From Bryobacterales bacterium (GTDB lineage: Bacteria > Acidobacteriota > Terriglobia > Bryobacterales > Bryobacteraceae): a stretch of DNA of 64,000 nt. Location of the stretch: assembly GCA_020852175.1 (NCBI GenBank), contig JADZBH010000030.1:1-64000 (forward strand), in the 5' to 3' direction. Positions 26,046 through 34,902 of this stretch are shown here, in pieces. Within the stretch, counting starts at the first letter, position 1; every line of letters starts with the position of its first letter. The position numbers were made by a program, and so were the translations under genes. The notes under the pieces were generated by a model, which was not told the origin of the DNA, did not search any database, and was given only the letters and a program-made list of their open reading frames with translations.

Positions 26046-26441
26046 TCAGACCTTGGGCGGGGGAATGGCGTCGCCGAGGTTCATGCTGCCGCCACCCTCG
26101 CTCACATAATTCCGGTTCCAGCCCGGAATCTCAACGGTGACGTCGCCCGTCATCACCGCCTGGCACCCCAGCCGCGAATGCAGGGTGAGGCCCGGCGCCA
26201 TGTCCAACCGGTCCGCCTCGTCGTCGTCCATATTGCTCAGATGCTCCTCGCCGGCCTTCACGATGACGTGACAGGTGGTGCAGGCGCAACTCCCGCCGCA
26301 GGCGTGCTCCAGGTGGGCCCCATGGTTCAGGCAGACGTCCAGTATCGATCCCCGTTTGCCGTGCTCGGAATAAGGCATCGTCTCGGGATTGAATTCGATT
26401 ACCCGGTTCTCGGGCAGAATCGTCAACTTGATGGTCTCCAC
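26046..26441 (-). CDS. fdx: Isc-type [2Fe-2S] ferredoxin (displaced from isc operon)
   Basis: Electron donor for cluster assembly on IscU; 131 residues. The ligand motif HACGGSCACTTCHV followed by SRLGCQA is that of the Isc ferredoxin (adrenodoxin-like), distinct from plant-type donors. The acidic stretch MDDDEADRLDMAPGL matches the loop that interacts with partners. The C-terminus is about 18 residues longer than E. coli Fdx, ending in a Gly/Pro-rich tail. In most isc operons this gene lies between hscA and iscX; here it stands alone 19 kb away. It converges with the lipoprotein gene (gap 6 bp) and diverges from the DUF2061 gene. Confidence 0.92.
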   Translation of the reverse strand: METIKLTILPENRVIEFNPETMPYSEHGKRGSILDVCLNHGAHLEHACGGSCACTTCHVIVKAGEEHLSNMDDDEADRLDMAPGLTLHSRLGCQAVMTGDVTVEIPGWNRNYVSEGGGSMNLGDAIPPPKV

Positions 26442-26506
26442 AACCCTAGGATAGCAAGGGGCATCTGGAAAAATTGAAACACCCTTAACTTGATCGAGAT
26501 GGTTAT

Positions 26507-26514
26507 GTTATCCT
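26507..26514 (+). promoter_or_regulatory. Possible -10 box before the DUF2061 gene
   Basis: GTTATCCT (TATCCT as -10) ends 9 nt before ATG 26524, the same spacing as for the ilvA leader. The flank 26460-26510 is locally A/T-rich, as expected of a promoter. No clean -35 at 16-18 bp. Confidence 0.35.
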
Positions 26515-26523
26515 GACTTTGGC

Positions 26524-26745
26524 ATGGAGTCGCACTCGCGCAGTCTCGCCAAGGCAATCAGTTACCGTTTTTTTGGATCGATGTCCACGGCGGCGCTGGT
26601 GTACTTTTTCACAGGCTCGGTCAAGGTCTCGTTGGGCGCCGGAATCCTTGACTCCATGGTGAAGATTGTCCTCTTCTTTGTTCATGAACGCGTCTGGCAG
26701 CGCATCTCCTTTGGCCGCTCGAAAGCCCCGGAATACGAAATTTAG
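26524..26745 (+). CDS. DUF2061 membrane protein
   Basis: 73 residues, two hydrophobic helices (about 12-31 and 38-54), with the DUF2061 signatures SLAKAISYRFFGS and SVKVSLGAGILDSMVKIVLFFVHERVWQRI. Elsewhere DUF2061 genes often accompany sulfate assimilation, but none of those genes adjoin it here. Short 5' leader or leaderless transcript. Function unknown. Confidence 0.85.
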   Translation: MESHSRSLAKAISYRFFGSMSTAALVYFFTGSVKVSLGAGILDSMVKIVLFFVHERVWQRISFGRSKAPEYEI

Positions 26746-26801
26746 TGTTTCTTCACCTGCCTCGACCGTAACCTTGCGGCTTCCGGTGGGTTCTTGTTGT
26801 C

Positions 26802-27158
26802 ATGAAATTCCTCACCCTGCTACTGTCCCTGTTCGCGACGTCCGCGCTTTTGCTTGGCGCCGACGTGAACGGAAAATGGACGGCCACCCAAACCTTCGGT
26901 GATCGCACCATCGAAACCACCATGAACTTCAAAGCCGACGGCAGCACGCTTACCGGCACCATCTCCGGCCGGCGCGGCGATACCGAAATCACCGACGGCA
27001 AGATCGACGGAGACACCATCACCTTCTCAGTCAAACGTCAAACACAGAAAGGCGACTTCACGTCCAAGTACTCGGGCAAGGTGGCGGGCGACGAGATCCA
27101 TTTCACCACCACGATGATGGAACGGGAAGTCCAGTTCACGGCCAAGCGCGCGAAGTAG
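26802..27158 (+). CDS. Small secreted beta-rich protein
   Basis: 118 residues. Signal peptide about 1-19 (LLSLFATSALLLGA, cleavage before DVNGKW). The mature protein is a repetitive beta-barrel-like domain starting GKWTATQTFGDRTIETTMNFKADGSTLTGTISGR, with alternating D/T turns, similar to small lipocalin-like proteins common in acidobacterial genomes. No ligand-binding motif was identified. It sits downstream of DUF2061 on the same strand (56-nt gap). Function unknown. Confidence 0.72.
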   Translation: MKFLTLLLSLFATSALLLGADVNGKWTATQTFGDRTIETTMNFKADGSTLTGTISGRRGDTEITDGKIDGDTITFSVKRQTQKGDFTSKYSGKVAGDEIHFTTTMMEREVQFTAKRAK

Positions 27159-27167
27159 CCGCGGCGT

Positions 27168-28349
27168 TTACCGTTCCTGCGCGAACAGTTTGACAATCGA
27201 CTGGGCCAATCCGGCTCCGAAGCTTAGCCTGTCTTCGGCCACCGGGTAGCGGCCCAGTTTTTCGTTGAATTCCACCCGCTGCTCCATAAGGAACGCGGGA
27301 ATCCGGCGTTCCCGCCACAACGCCTGGGCCACGTTCATGCGTCCGGGTTTGCCCTCCGTCGTCGTTGCCGTCATCACGGTGTAGTCCGGGCGTGACGGGT
27401 GAAACGTCGTGCCGTCGCGCAGCAGGGCGAACCACCGGGGGGCAAATTCGACCGGCGGTCCTTCCAGATACTCGCTTGTCTCGGTATTGTGGATACTCAG
27501 AAACAGCGCGATTGTCCGGCCCTCATCGAGCCAGTGGAAGATCGCCTGCTTCTGCGCCGCGATCTCGGGCGTTTTGTCCGGCAGCACAAGGTCCCAGTTG
27601 CGGTTCAGGTCGTAGCCATTGCGGTTGAAGCGCACGCCTCCATGGGCGAGCCCATCGGGGTCCGCCGCGGGCAGGATTTTCCATACAAACCGCTGCCGTG
27701 CCAGGCGCGCCTCCGCCGTCGCGCCCAGCAGCCAGCGCACTACGCCTTCGCCGGCCAGCGAGGAGCCAGACTCCCAGGAATGCTGCCGGAACATCAACCA
27801 CACAGCCGGAGGGGGTTCGCCTCCGGCGCCTGTGTCGTGTATCGTCCACAGGAACAGCGGTCGCCCCTCCACGCTTTTCCCGATGGTCTCCGCCTTCAGG
27901 CTCTTGTTGGCGGCGAACTCCCGCGCCAGGGCCGCCAGCCGTGCGTTCGTATACGGCTCCTGGTGGGCAATCCATAGGCGCGGTGTCTTCACGTCCAGTT
28001 TCAACCGCAGCGCGGGCCCGGCTTCCACCCATTCGACGGCGCTTTCGGGCAGATGCGTCCAGCGCGTTCCATCCGTACTCACCAGCGGACGGGTTCTGGC
28101 AGTCACCGCGTGCGTTCCGGCGCGGTAGTTATACTCGCCGAGCAGTTGCACCAGGTCGATGGTCAGACGCTTCCCGGCCGCGTCATCCACGCGAAAGGCA
28201 TACCAGCTTGCCTGGCGGTTCCGGTTGTCCTGATCGCTTTGTCCGGGGACGGCGCAGCGGTAATGACCGGGTCCGGCGCGCTCCACGCGTCCCAGGGCGC
28301 CTCCCTCGAAGGACGAGGTGAAGGTGATGGCCGCCAGCAGAAGTAGCAT
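27168..28349 (-). CDS. Secreted M14-family zinc carboxypeptidase
   Basis: 393 residues. A short N-terminal hydrophobic stretch (LLLLAAITF) may act as a signal. An N-terminal beta domain (about 20-125, cytosolic-carboxypeptidase-like) precedes the M14 catalytic domain. Zinc ligands H190 and E193 (RQHSWES) and H287 (SIHNTE), substrate-binding NRNGYDLNRNWD around 242-253 and the catalytic E356 (FLMEQ) are all present. The domain order matches the CCP-like subgroup of M14, so glutamate-rich or peptidoglycan peptides are possible substrates. Precedes pgi on the opposite side with a 12-nt gap to the pgi stop, possibly one operon. Confidence 0.83.
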   Translation of the reverse strand: MLLLLAAITFTSSFEGGALGRVERAGPGHYRCAVPGQSDQDNRNRQASWYAFRVDDAAGKRLTIDLVQLLGEYNYRAGTHAVTARTRPLVSTDGTRWTHLPESAVEWVEAGPALRLKLDVKTPRLWIAHQEPYTNARLAALAREFAANKSLKAETIGKSVEGRPLFLWTIHDTGAGGEPPPAVWLMFRQHSWESGSSLAGEGVVRWLLGATAEARLARQRFVWKILPAADPDGLAHGGVRFNRNGYDLNRNWDLVLPDKTPEIAAQKQAIFHWLDEGRTIALFLSIHNTETSEYLEGPPVEFAPRWFALLRDGTTFHPSRPDYTVMTATTTEGKPGRMNVAQALWRERRIPAFLMEQRVEFNEKLGRYPVAEDRLSFGAGLAQSIVKLFAQER

Positions 28350-28361
28350 CGGGGCGCTCCG

Positions 28362-29759
28362 TTACACCGTCTTCACGGATTTGCGCTTGGCCTCGTAGGC
28401 GGCAAAGCGCGCCTTGTAATCGCCGAAGCCCTTGCGTCCCATCAGCCCAAAGGTGAACTTCTTACCCAGTTCGACGCCCTCCTGGTCGAATGCGTTGATG
28501 TCCAGCATTTCGCCCGCGAAGGCCGTCTCGAACTCCATCAACTGGAAGAATGCTCCCAGGTGCTCTTCGTCCACGCGGTCCAGCGTGAACGTACAGTTCG
28601 GCCGTCCGTTCCCGGTGAGCGCCGCCTCGGTGGACCGCCGTTCGGCGTCCAGCAACCGGGCCAGGGTCTGGCCGCACAGGTAGTCCATCGCCTCGAAGCC
28701 GGCCGGTTTCTTGGGAATTATCCCGGCATCGGGCTGGTTCCGCACGGCCCAGAAGGTGAACACCTTGTCGTTCGGACCTTCCACGTATAACTGCACCTGG
28801 GAATGCTGGTCCGTCGTGCCCAGCGCCGCCACGGGCGTCTGCCCGGCGTGCACCACGTTGCCTTTCCGGTCCGTCCGCTTGCCGAGCGACTCGGCCCACA
28901 ACTGCCGGAACCAGAACGCCGTACCCCACAGCCGGTTGGAGTACGGAAACGCCACCTGAACCGGCTTGGTTTTCCTGGCCGCCAATAGGTGGTGGCAAAG
29001 CGCGGCCCGCAACGCCGTGTTCTTCTTCAGATCCTCATGCCAGGATAGCTTTGTCATCGCCGCCGCTCCCGAGCACAACCGCCCGATGTTGGCGCCCGTC
29101 AAGGCCGCCGGCAGCAGTCCGACCGCCGACAACACGCTGAACCGCCCGCCCACGTTTTCCGGCAGGTGAAAGGTAGGATACTTGCGCTGCTCGGCCAGTT
29201 GCTTCAGGTCTCCACGCCCGGCGCTGGTCACCACCGCGAAATGGTTCCGCGCCTTCTTTCCGAGCGATGCCTCCATCCACGCCGTCACGATCAGCAGCGT
29301 CGCCACGGTTTCGGCCGTGGCTCCCGACTTGGCGATGGGCAGCACCAGCGTCCGCTTCGGGTCCATCGTCTTCAATGCGCCCATCACGAAGCTGGGATCC
29401 ACGTTATCCAGAATCACAAGCCGCGGATTCTTGCGCGTGAACGCCTTCTGCACCGGATGCATGCCGCGCAGCGCGCAATCGATGGCCCATGCCCCCAGGG
29501 CGCTGCCGCCGATTCCCAGCACGCAAATCGTGTCGAACTTGCCGGCAACGGAATTGGCGTATTTCTTGATCGCGGCGATCGTGTCGGTTTGCTCCGGCAG
29601 ATCGGGGAAACCATACAGCCCCTTTTGCCACGAGGCGCGGAAGCCCGCCAGCGCCCGTTTGGCAAGTCCGGCGCCGGAGCGCAGTTCGGCGGCGCTCAAA
29701 CCGTTCTCTTTGCCGGCCATTTCGGCCATCAGATTTCGTTCATCGAATTCAATGCGCAT
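28362..29759 (-). CDS. pgi: Glucose-6-phosphate isomerase
   Basis: Interconverts glucose-6-phosphate and fructose-6-phosphate; 465 residues, the short bacterial form. Conserved stretches are CVLGIGGSALGAWAID (sugar-phosphate loop), PIAKSGATAETVATLLIVTAW, GGRFSVLSAVGLLPAAL and the C-terminal INAFDQEGVELGK. All are in the expected order. The next gene (M14) starts 12 nt after its stop. Cytosolic glycolysis/gluconeogenesis; the neighbouring genes give no further pathway hint. Confidence 0.95.
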   Translation of the reverse strand: MRIEFDERNLMAEMAGKENGLSAAELRSGAGLAKRALAGFRASWQKGLYGFPDLPEQTDTIAAIKKYANSVAGKFDTICVLGIGGSALGAWAIDCALRGMHPVQKAFTRKNPRLVILDNVDPSFVMGALKTMDPKRTLVLPIAKSGATAETVATLLIVTAWMEASLGKKARNHFAVVTSAGRGDLKQLAEQRKYPTFHLPENVGGRFSVLSAVGLLPAALTGANIGRLCSGAAAMTKLSWHEDLKKNTALRAALCHHLLAARKTKPVQVAFPYSNRLWGTAFWFRQLWAESLGKRTDRKGNVVHAGQTPVAALGTTDQHSQVQLYVEGPNDKVFTFWAVRNQPDAGIIPKKPAGFEAMDYLCGQTLARLLDAERRSTEAALTGNGRPNCTFTLDRVDEEHLGAFFQLMEFETAFAGEMLDINAFDQEGVELGKKFTFGLMGRKGFGDYKARFAAYEAKRKSVKTV

Positions 29760-29855
29760 AGATCGATTCCAGGCCCCCGCATGGGCGGGCTGCCTGTATC
29801 AGTCTAGCGGGTATCGATGAAGGTGTCGTGAGCGCGTGAATGGCGCCCGTGTTGA

Positions 29856-30779
29856 CTATCCCCGGGCGTCGGTGGACACGAAGGTTTTCGAGATGTGGTC
29901 GTGCCAGGTGAGCGACTCTTCGTCGGCCAGAGCCCAGATCAGGCCCAGCCCGGCCGCAAGAAAACTCAGCGCCCCGGCGAACAGCCGCGCCACACGCTGC
30001 TCGCGCGTAGGCTTCCGGCCGTCGAAGTTCAGTACGCGCACCGAAGACCAGCGCATGCCCGGCGAGTCGGTTTCCATCAGGACCCACAACATTTTGTAGG
30101 TAAAACCCACTCCCAGGGCGGCCATCAGCACGATGGGCAGCGATTCCATCGTCAACAGGTCGCCCGCCGAAGTGAATACCAGGGGCAGCAGCAGCAGGCA
30201 CAAAGCAATGGCGATCATGCTGAAATCGAGGAATGCGGCAATGGCCCGGTGCTCGGGCATCGCCACGGGAGCCGAGCACCAGCGCTCCGGCTGGTGGGCC
30301 GGAATCACCTGAGGCGAGATCTCCGAGGTCTGAAATCCAAACGACGACTGCCGCGCGCCCAAGGCCGTGCGCGACTGTGCCTGGCGGCCCGGCTCGGGTT
30401 GCACGTCCCGTTCCTGCGCCTTTCGCCGCTCATCGCCCGGATGCACATACCCGGCCATGGAAACGATCTTCGCCGACAGCACCCGCGAACGGTTCGTCTG
30501 GGCTGCGGGAATCGCCCCACGCATCTCCGCCGCGGCGAATAATCCCGGCTGGTAAGGCCCGGTCCGCACCACAGCCTCAGGCCGCGGGCGGTCCTCGCTT
30601 CTGGAAGCAGGCGCCGATGCCGGCCCGGCATCCGGTTCAGTCACGGGCACAGCCGAACTCTGTCCTACCGGATAAACCGCGGGCGCCGGGCGTGCCGTTC
30701 CGGACTCCAGCCGTCGTCCGCAACGAAGGCAACGATGGTCCCCTTCCGAATTTTGTGCCTGACAATAGCGACAGGTCAT
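29856..30779 (-). CDS. RDD-family membrane protein with N-terminal zinc ribbon
   Basis: 307 residues. The N-terminal CRYCQ...CLRCGR pair is a zinc ribbon (about residues 3-21). A proline/arginine-rich linker follows (about 30-160), then the RDD domain near 175-305 with PEHRAIAAFLDFSMIAIA, SPGMRWSSVRVLNFDG and the Asp/Arg pattern of the family, and three hydrophobic segments. RDD proteins are mostly uncharacterised, some linked to transport or osmotic stress. Divergent from lptD. Confidence 0.85.
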   Translation of the reverse strand: MTCRYCQAQNSEGDHRCLRCGRRLESGTARPAPAVYPVGQSSAVPVTEPDAGPASAPASRSEDRPRPEAVVRTGPYQPGLFAAAEMRGAIPAAQTNRSRVLSAKIVSMAGYVHPGDERRKAQERDVQPEPGRQAQSRTALGARQSSFGFQTSEISPQVIPAHQPERWCSAPVAMPEHRAIAAFLDFSMIAIALCLLLLPLVFTSAGDLLTMESLPIVLMAALGVGFTYKMLWVLMETDSPGMRWSSVRVLNFDGRKPTREQRVARLFAGALSFLAAGLGLIWALADEESLTWHDHISKTFVSTDARG

Positions 30780-30876
30780 TGTCCTTCAATCTCGATCCCG
30801 GAAACGCATCCCCGGGGTTCGCACGTCCCAATCGGTTGTTTGAGTTGCCAAACTTACGCCATACTAGGGGTTCCGT

Positions 30877-30906
30877 TTGACACTCCCAAAAAAAGTACCT
30901 GAAAAT
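30877..30906 (+). promoter_or_regulatory. Sigma-70-like promoter for lptD
   Basis: TTGACA (30877-30882, 6 of 6) is followed after 18 bp by GAAAAT (30901-30906, 4 of 6); the region is A/T-rich in a GC-rich genome. Transcription would start near 30913, which rules out a TTG start codon at 30877. A second weak pair, TTGAGT and TACTAG (30840-30867), lies just upstream. Confidence 0.55.
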
Positions 30907-30966
30907 ACCCTGCCTACACTTCGTAACATATTTCGAGTTACGTGTCACGTTTCTTTTCGCATCTTC

Positions 30967-33336
30967 TTGATTTGGAATACAGTTGCAGTTCTAGTACCAC
31001 AGGTAGTACAGGAACCTGCGGCCGATCCGGTCCAATCGCTCGGCGCTGGTCCTGCCGGGCTCGCTTCCGCCGGTCTCCTTGTGGCTGGCGAACCTCAGGT
31101 AGCGCAGGCGGCGGCCCCAGCCGCCGTAATCAGAGTGCCCCGGATCGTCACTCTTTCTCCCCATGAAATCAACGTTCTCGCCGTAACTCAGGCCAGCGAG
31201 GGTCCCTGGGTGCGCCTGCGGGGTTCCGCCGCCGTCGAAACCGTCGACACTCTGCTCCGGGCCGATGAAATCGACTACAACCAGGACACAGGCGATGTCG
31301 AGGCGCGTGGCAACGCCTACTTTGAAAATTTCGAACGCGAAGAGCGTCTCGAAGCCGACAGGATCGAGTACAATCTTCGCGACGAACGCGGCAAGTTCTA
31401 TGGTGTCCGGGGCTCGACGCCGGCCAAGGTGGAACTCCGTCCCGGTCTTCTACGGACCGCCAACCCGTTCGTCTTCCGGGGACAGTGGGCCGAACGGATT
31501 GGCCGCCGGTACATTCTTCACGATGGTTTCATCACCAACTGCAAGCTGCCCAACCCATGGTGGGTTCTGCGCGGCAGGCGCTTCGACATCGTCCCGGGCG
31601 AGCGCGCCATTGCCAGCCGCCCCATCTTCCGTCTGAAGGGCGTCCCCCTTTTCTACCTGCCCTACTTCTATAAATCGCTCGCGGACCAGCCTCGCAAGAG
31701 CGGATTCCTCATGCCGAACATCGGCACCAGTTCACGCCGGGGGAAGATGATCGGGCTGGGTTACTTTTGGGCGATCAACCGGTCCTACGACGTCACCTAC
31801 CGCTCCCAGTACTTCACCCAGCGCGGCTTCGCGCATCACGTCGACCTCCGCGGCAAGCCCATGCAAAAGGCGGATTTCAACATGATCCTGTACGGCGTGC
31901 AGGACAAGGGCCGCAAGCAATCCGACGGCACGCGCGTCAAGGAGGGAGGGTACCTGCTGACTTTCAACGGCCGGGCCGAGCTTCCCAAGGGCTTTTTCGC
32001 CCGCGGCGAAGTGAACTACCTCAGTTCGTTTCTCTTCCGCCAGTCCTTCACCGAAAGCTTCAACGAAGCCGTTTTCAGCGAGGTCCACTCGCGGGGATTC
32101 GTCCGCAAGGATTGGTCCGGATACAGTTTCACCGCGCGGTTCGAGCGCAGTGAAAACTATCAGGGGCAGAAGGTCGACGACCGGATTTCCATCCGCCACC
32201 TGCCCCAGGTGGAATTCCGGCAGCGGGACCGCGAAATTTTCCGGAACCTGCCCATCTGGTTTTCCTTCGAGTCGGTGGCCGGGCTGCTGCGCCGCAGCCA
32301 GCCTCTGTTTCAAACGCGCCAGTTCGTCGAACGGGTGGACTTCGCCCCGCGCGTGATGGGCGCGCTGCGCTGGAAGGATATCTCGCTGCTCCCATACGCC
32401 GGGATTCGCGAAACCCATTACGGCTCCTCGTTCCAACAGCGCCCCAGCGTCGCGCTGGGCGCGCTCGACATCACGGGGCAGGGCCTGCTGCGCAGCTCGC
32501 AGGAGTACGGCGCCGAGCTGATCCTGCCGTCATTGGAGCGCGTGTTCGCCGCGCCCAAATGGCTCGGCGGCGAGAAGCTGAAGCACGTCATCGAAGCCCG
32601 AGGCGGCTACCGGCGCGTCAGGGGCATCGGTGATTTCGACCGCTACATCCGCTTCGATGAAACCGAGCTGCTCTCCAACACGGAGGAGATCGACTACTCG
32701 CTTTCCAATCGTTTGTACGTCAAGCAGAACGGCGTTGTGCGTGAACTGCTCAGTTGGCAACTCTGGCAGAAGCGGTATCTCGACCCCACCTTCGGCGGCG
32801 CCATCGAACCCGGCGTCCGCAACACGCTGCTCACGCAAACCGCCATGACGGGCTTCGCCTTCCTGGATGGCGCGCGCAAGTACTCGCCCGTGGTCAGTTC
32901 GGTGCAGGTGAACCCCACGCGCCTGATCGGCGTGGAGTGGCGCAGCGACTACGACACCATCCGCCGCCGCGTGATCAACTCATCGCTCCAGGCCAACATC
33001 CGCACGCAGTCGTTCTTCATTTCCGCGGGACACAACCATGTGCGCAGCTCGCCGGTGCTCTCGTCCTCCTCGAATCAGTTCATCGGCCTGCTCGGTGTTG
33101 GACGATCCGACCTGCGGGGCTGGAGCGCCGGTTTCAGCGCGGTCTATGACTTCCGCGTCGCCAAGCTGACCTACAACACAACCCAGGTGAGCTACAACTC
33201 GGATTGCTGCGGCATCAGCTTCCAGTTCCGGCGCTTCGATGTGGGTCCGCGCAAGGAGAATCAGTGGCGGGCGGCCTTCGCCATCTCGAATATCGGGAGC
33301 TTCGGCACGCTTAAGCGCCAGGAACGCCTGTTCTAA
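30967..33336 (+). CDS. lptD: LPS-assembly outer-membrane protein LptD
   Basis: Beta-barrel that inserts lipopolysaccharide into the outer leaflet. An OstA-type N-domain (around residues 70-170 of the mature part, with RADEIDYNQDTGDVEARGN and LEADRIEYNLRDERGKFYG) precedes a long barrel. Conserved LptD segments include RRYILHDGFITNCK, LKGVPLFYLPYFY and SGFLMPNIG. The start is uncertain. TTG 30967 (before a short hydrophobic stretch) and GTG 31081 are the in-frame candidates downstream of the apparent promoter; TTG 30877 coincides with the -35 and is rejected. No SurA or LptE partner adjoins it. Its 3' end overlaps the convergent FAD gene by 26 bp (33311-33336). Confidence 0.88.
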   Translation: MIWNTVAVLVPQVVQEPAADPVQSLGAGPAGLASAGLLVAGEPQVAQAAAPAAVIRVPRIVTLSPHEINVLAVTQASEGPWVRLRGSAAVETVDTLLRADEIDYNQDTGDVEARGNAYFENFEREERLEADRIEYNLRDERGKFYGVRGSTPAKVELRPGLLRTANPFVFRGQWAERIGRRYILHDGFITNCKLPNPWWVLRGRRFDIVPGERAIASRPIFRLKGVPLFYLPYFYKSLADQPRKSGFLMPNIGTSSRRGKMIGLGYFWAINRSYDVTYRSQYFTQRGFAHHVDLRGKPMQKADFNMILYGVQDKGRKQSDGTRVKEGGYLLTFNGRAELPKGFFARGEVNYLSSFLFRQSFTESFNEAVFSEVHSRGFVRKDWSGYSFTARFERSENYQGQKVDDRISIRHLPQVEFRQRDREIFRNLPIWFSFESVAGLLRRSQPLFQTRQFVERVDFAPRVMGALRWKDISLLPYAGIRETHYGSSFQQRPSVALGALDITGQGLLRSSQEYGAELILPSLERVFAAPKWLGGEKLKHVIEARGGYRRVRGIGDFDRYIRFDETELLSNTEEIDYSLSNRLYVKQNGVVRELLSWQLWQKRYLDPTFGGAIEPGVRNTLLTQTAMTGFAFLDGARKYSPVVSSVQVNPTRLIGVEWRSDYDTIRRRVINSSLQANIRTQSFFISAGHNHVRSSPVLSSSSNQFIGLLGVGRSDLRGWSAGFSAVYDFRVAKLTYNTTQVSYNSDCCGISFQFRRFDVGPRKENQWRAAFAISNIGSFGTLKRQERLF

Positions 33337-34828
33337 AAGCCTGGGGGCGCACCCTTTCCGGCACCGAGGGCTGCGAAGCGTCCATCGCCCGCAAATCTTC
33401 CTCGCTCACCATGCGGCCTTCTTCCAGGTACTCCTCGTCGACGTTGGTTTCCCACAGGTTGTAGCGAGCGCCCAGCACATTCCGGGCCGCGAATACGCCC
33501 GTCAGCATCGAGTGGTCCTGGTTGTTGTACCGGTGCATGCCGTTCCGCCCAACCAGTTGCAGTCCAGGCGTAGTCTCCACGAAGCGCCTTACGAGCGCCA
33601 GGCCGTCCTTGTACTGTCCGTCATACACCGGATATGCCTTGGGCATGCGCACCACCGCGCCGCCCCGCACGGCCCTCCGCGGCGCCAGTCCCAACCGTTC
33701 CAACTCGGTTGCCGCCAACTCGACCAATTCCGTGTCCGGCGTGTTCCAGAAACCATCGTTTTCCTGGCAAAAGTATTCCAGCCCCAGGCAGGACTTCCCC
33801 TCTTCCGGCACCATCTCCGGGCTCCAGTTCTTGAAGTTCTGAATCCGGCCCACGCGCACGTCCGAGTCATGCACATAGATCCAGTTGTCCGGAAACAGGT
33901 CCTTTGCCTCCAGAAACAGGGCCACGGTGACGAAGTCGCGGTACCGGAAGCTGTCCGCGGCCGGCCGCAGCCACTCCGGGGCCGCCGGCCGCAGAGCGCG
34001 AACCAGACCTTGCACCGGCATTGAACTGATCACATGCGTGGCTGGAAACCAGCCTGCTTCCGTTTCCACGCCCTGCACGCCTTCATCGCCCCATGCAATC
34101 GCTTTGACTCCGGCCCGGAACACGACACGCGAGCCGCCCGCTTCCAGGATTCCGTGCAGCCGCTCCCACATCATGCCTGGCCCTTTGCGCGGATACAGGA
34201 ACGAGGTGATGAGCGTCTTGATCTCCTCCTCCTTGCCCTTGCGCGGCGAAACGGCGTTCCTCACGAGGCTGGCCAGGGAGAGCCCCTGGATCCTTTGCGC
34301 CGCCCAATCCGCGCCAATTTCCTTGCAACTCATGCCCCACACCTTCTCCGTGTAGGTTTGAAAAAAGATCTCGAACAGGCGCCGCCCGAAGCGGTTCGTG
34401 AGCCAGGACTCCAGGTCCGTCTCCGGTTTCACCGGGCGCAGCCGCGCCTTCAGGAAGCTCAGGCCGCACCGTGCGCTTTCGCGCAGCCCCAGTTTCCGCA
34501 GCGCCTCGCCAGGACGCAGCGGATAGTCGAGAAACTGTCCCCGGTAGTAGATCCTGGACTGCCTCGGCCGAATCAACAGGTCGTCGCCCAAGACCTCGCG
34601 CCAGATTCGCTCCACCAGCGAAACCTTCGTGTAGAAACGGTGTCCCCCGATGTCGAACAGATAGCCGTTATGCGAAACCGTCCGCGAGATTCCGCCCACC
34701 ACCTCGTCCTGCTCGACGATGGTGCAGCGCACTCCCTGCCGCAATAGCTCATACGCCGCGGTCAGGCCCGCGGGCCCCGCGCCAATGATCACCACCCGCG
34801 GTTCCCGCATCGGCTGCTCCGGCGCCAT
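33311..34828 (-). CDS. FAD-dependent oxidoreductase, UDP-galactopyranose-mutase/amine-oxidase-like
   Basis: About 505 residues from ATG 34828; an alternative ATG at 34810 has a better GGAG ribosome-binding site and gives 499. The dinucleotide motif VVIIGAGPAGLTAAYELL is at the N-terminus, followed by the FAD-binding VGGISRTV and HRFY. Mid-protein segments FQTYTEKVWGMSCKEIGADWAAQRIQGLSL and the C-terminal FAARNVLG with MHRYNNQDHSM match the NAD(P)/FAD oxidoreductase group close to UDP-galactopyranose mutase, commonly linked to polysaccharide synthesis. The substrate is not predictable. Convergent with lptD. Confidence 0.83.
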   Translation of the reverse strand: MAPEQPMREPRVVIIGAGPAGLTAAYELLRQGVRCTIVEQDEVVGGISRTVSHNGYLFDIGGHRFYTKVSLVERIWREVLGDDLLIRPRQSRIYYRGQFLDYPLRPGEALRKLGLRESARCGLSFLKARLRPVKPETDLESWLTNRFGRRLFEIFFQTYTEKVWGMSCKEIGADWAAQRIQGLSLASLVRNAVSPRKGKEEEIKTLITSFLYPRKGPGMMWERLHGILEAGGSRVVFRAGVKAIAWGDEGVQGVETEAGWFPATHVISSMPVQGLVRALRPAAPEWLRPAADSFRYRDFVTVALFLEAKDLFPDNWIYVHDSDVRVGRIQNFKNWSPEMVPEEGKSCLGLEYFCQENDGFWNTPDTELVELAATELERLGLAPRRAVRGGAVVRMPKAYPVYDGQYKDGLALVRRFVETTPGLQLVGRNGMHRYNNQDHSMLTGVFAARNVLGARYNLWETNVDEEYLEEGRMVSEEDLRAMDASQPSVPERVRPQAFRTGVPGA

Positions 34829-34902
34829 TCGATCCAAAAGAGGGCTCAGTTTCGTGTTCCCGCGGCTTTCGCCTTCACGCGGGAGGGGACCGTCGTCAAG
34901 TG

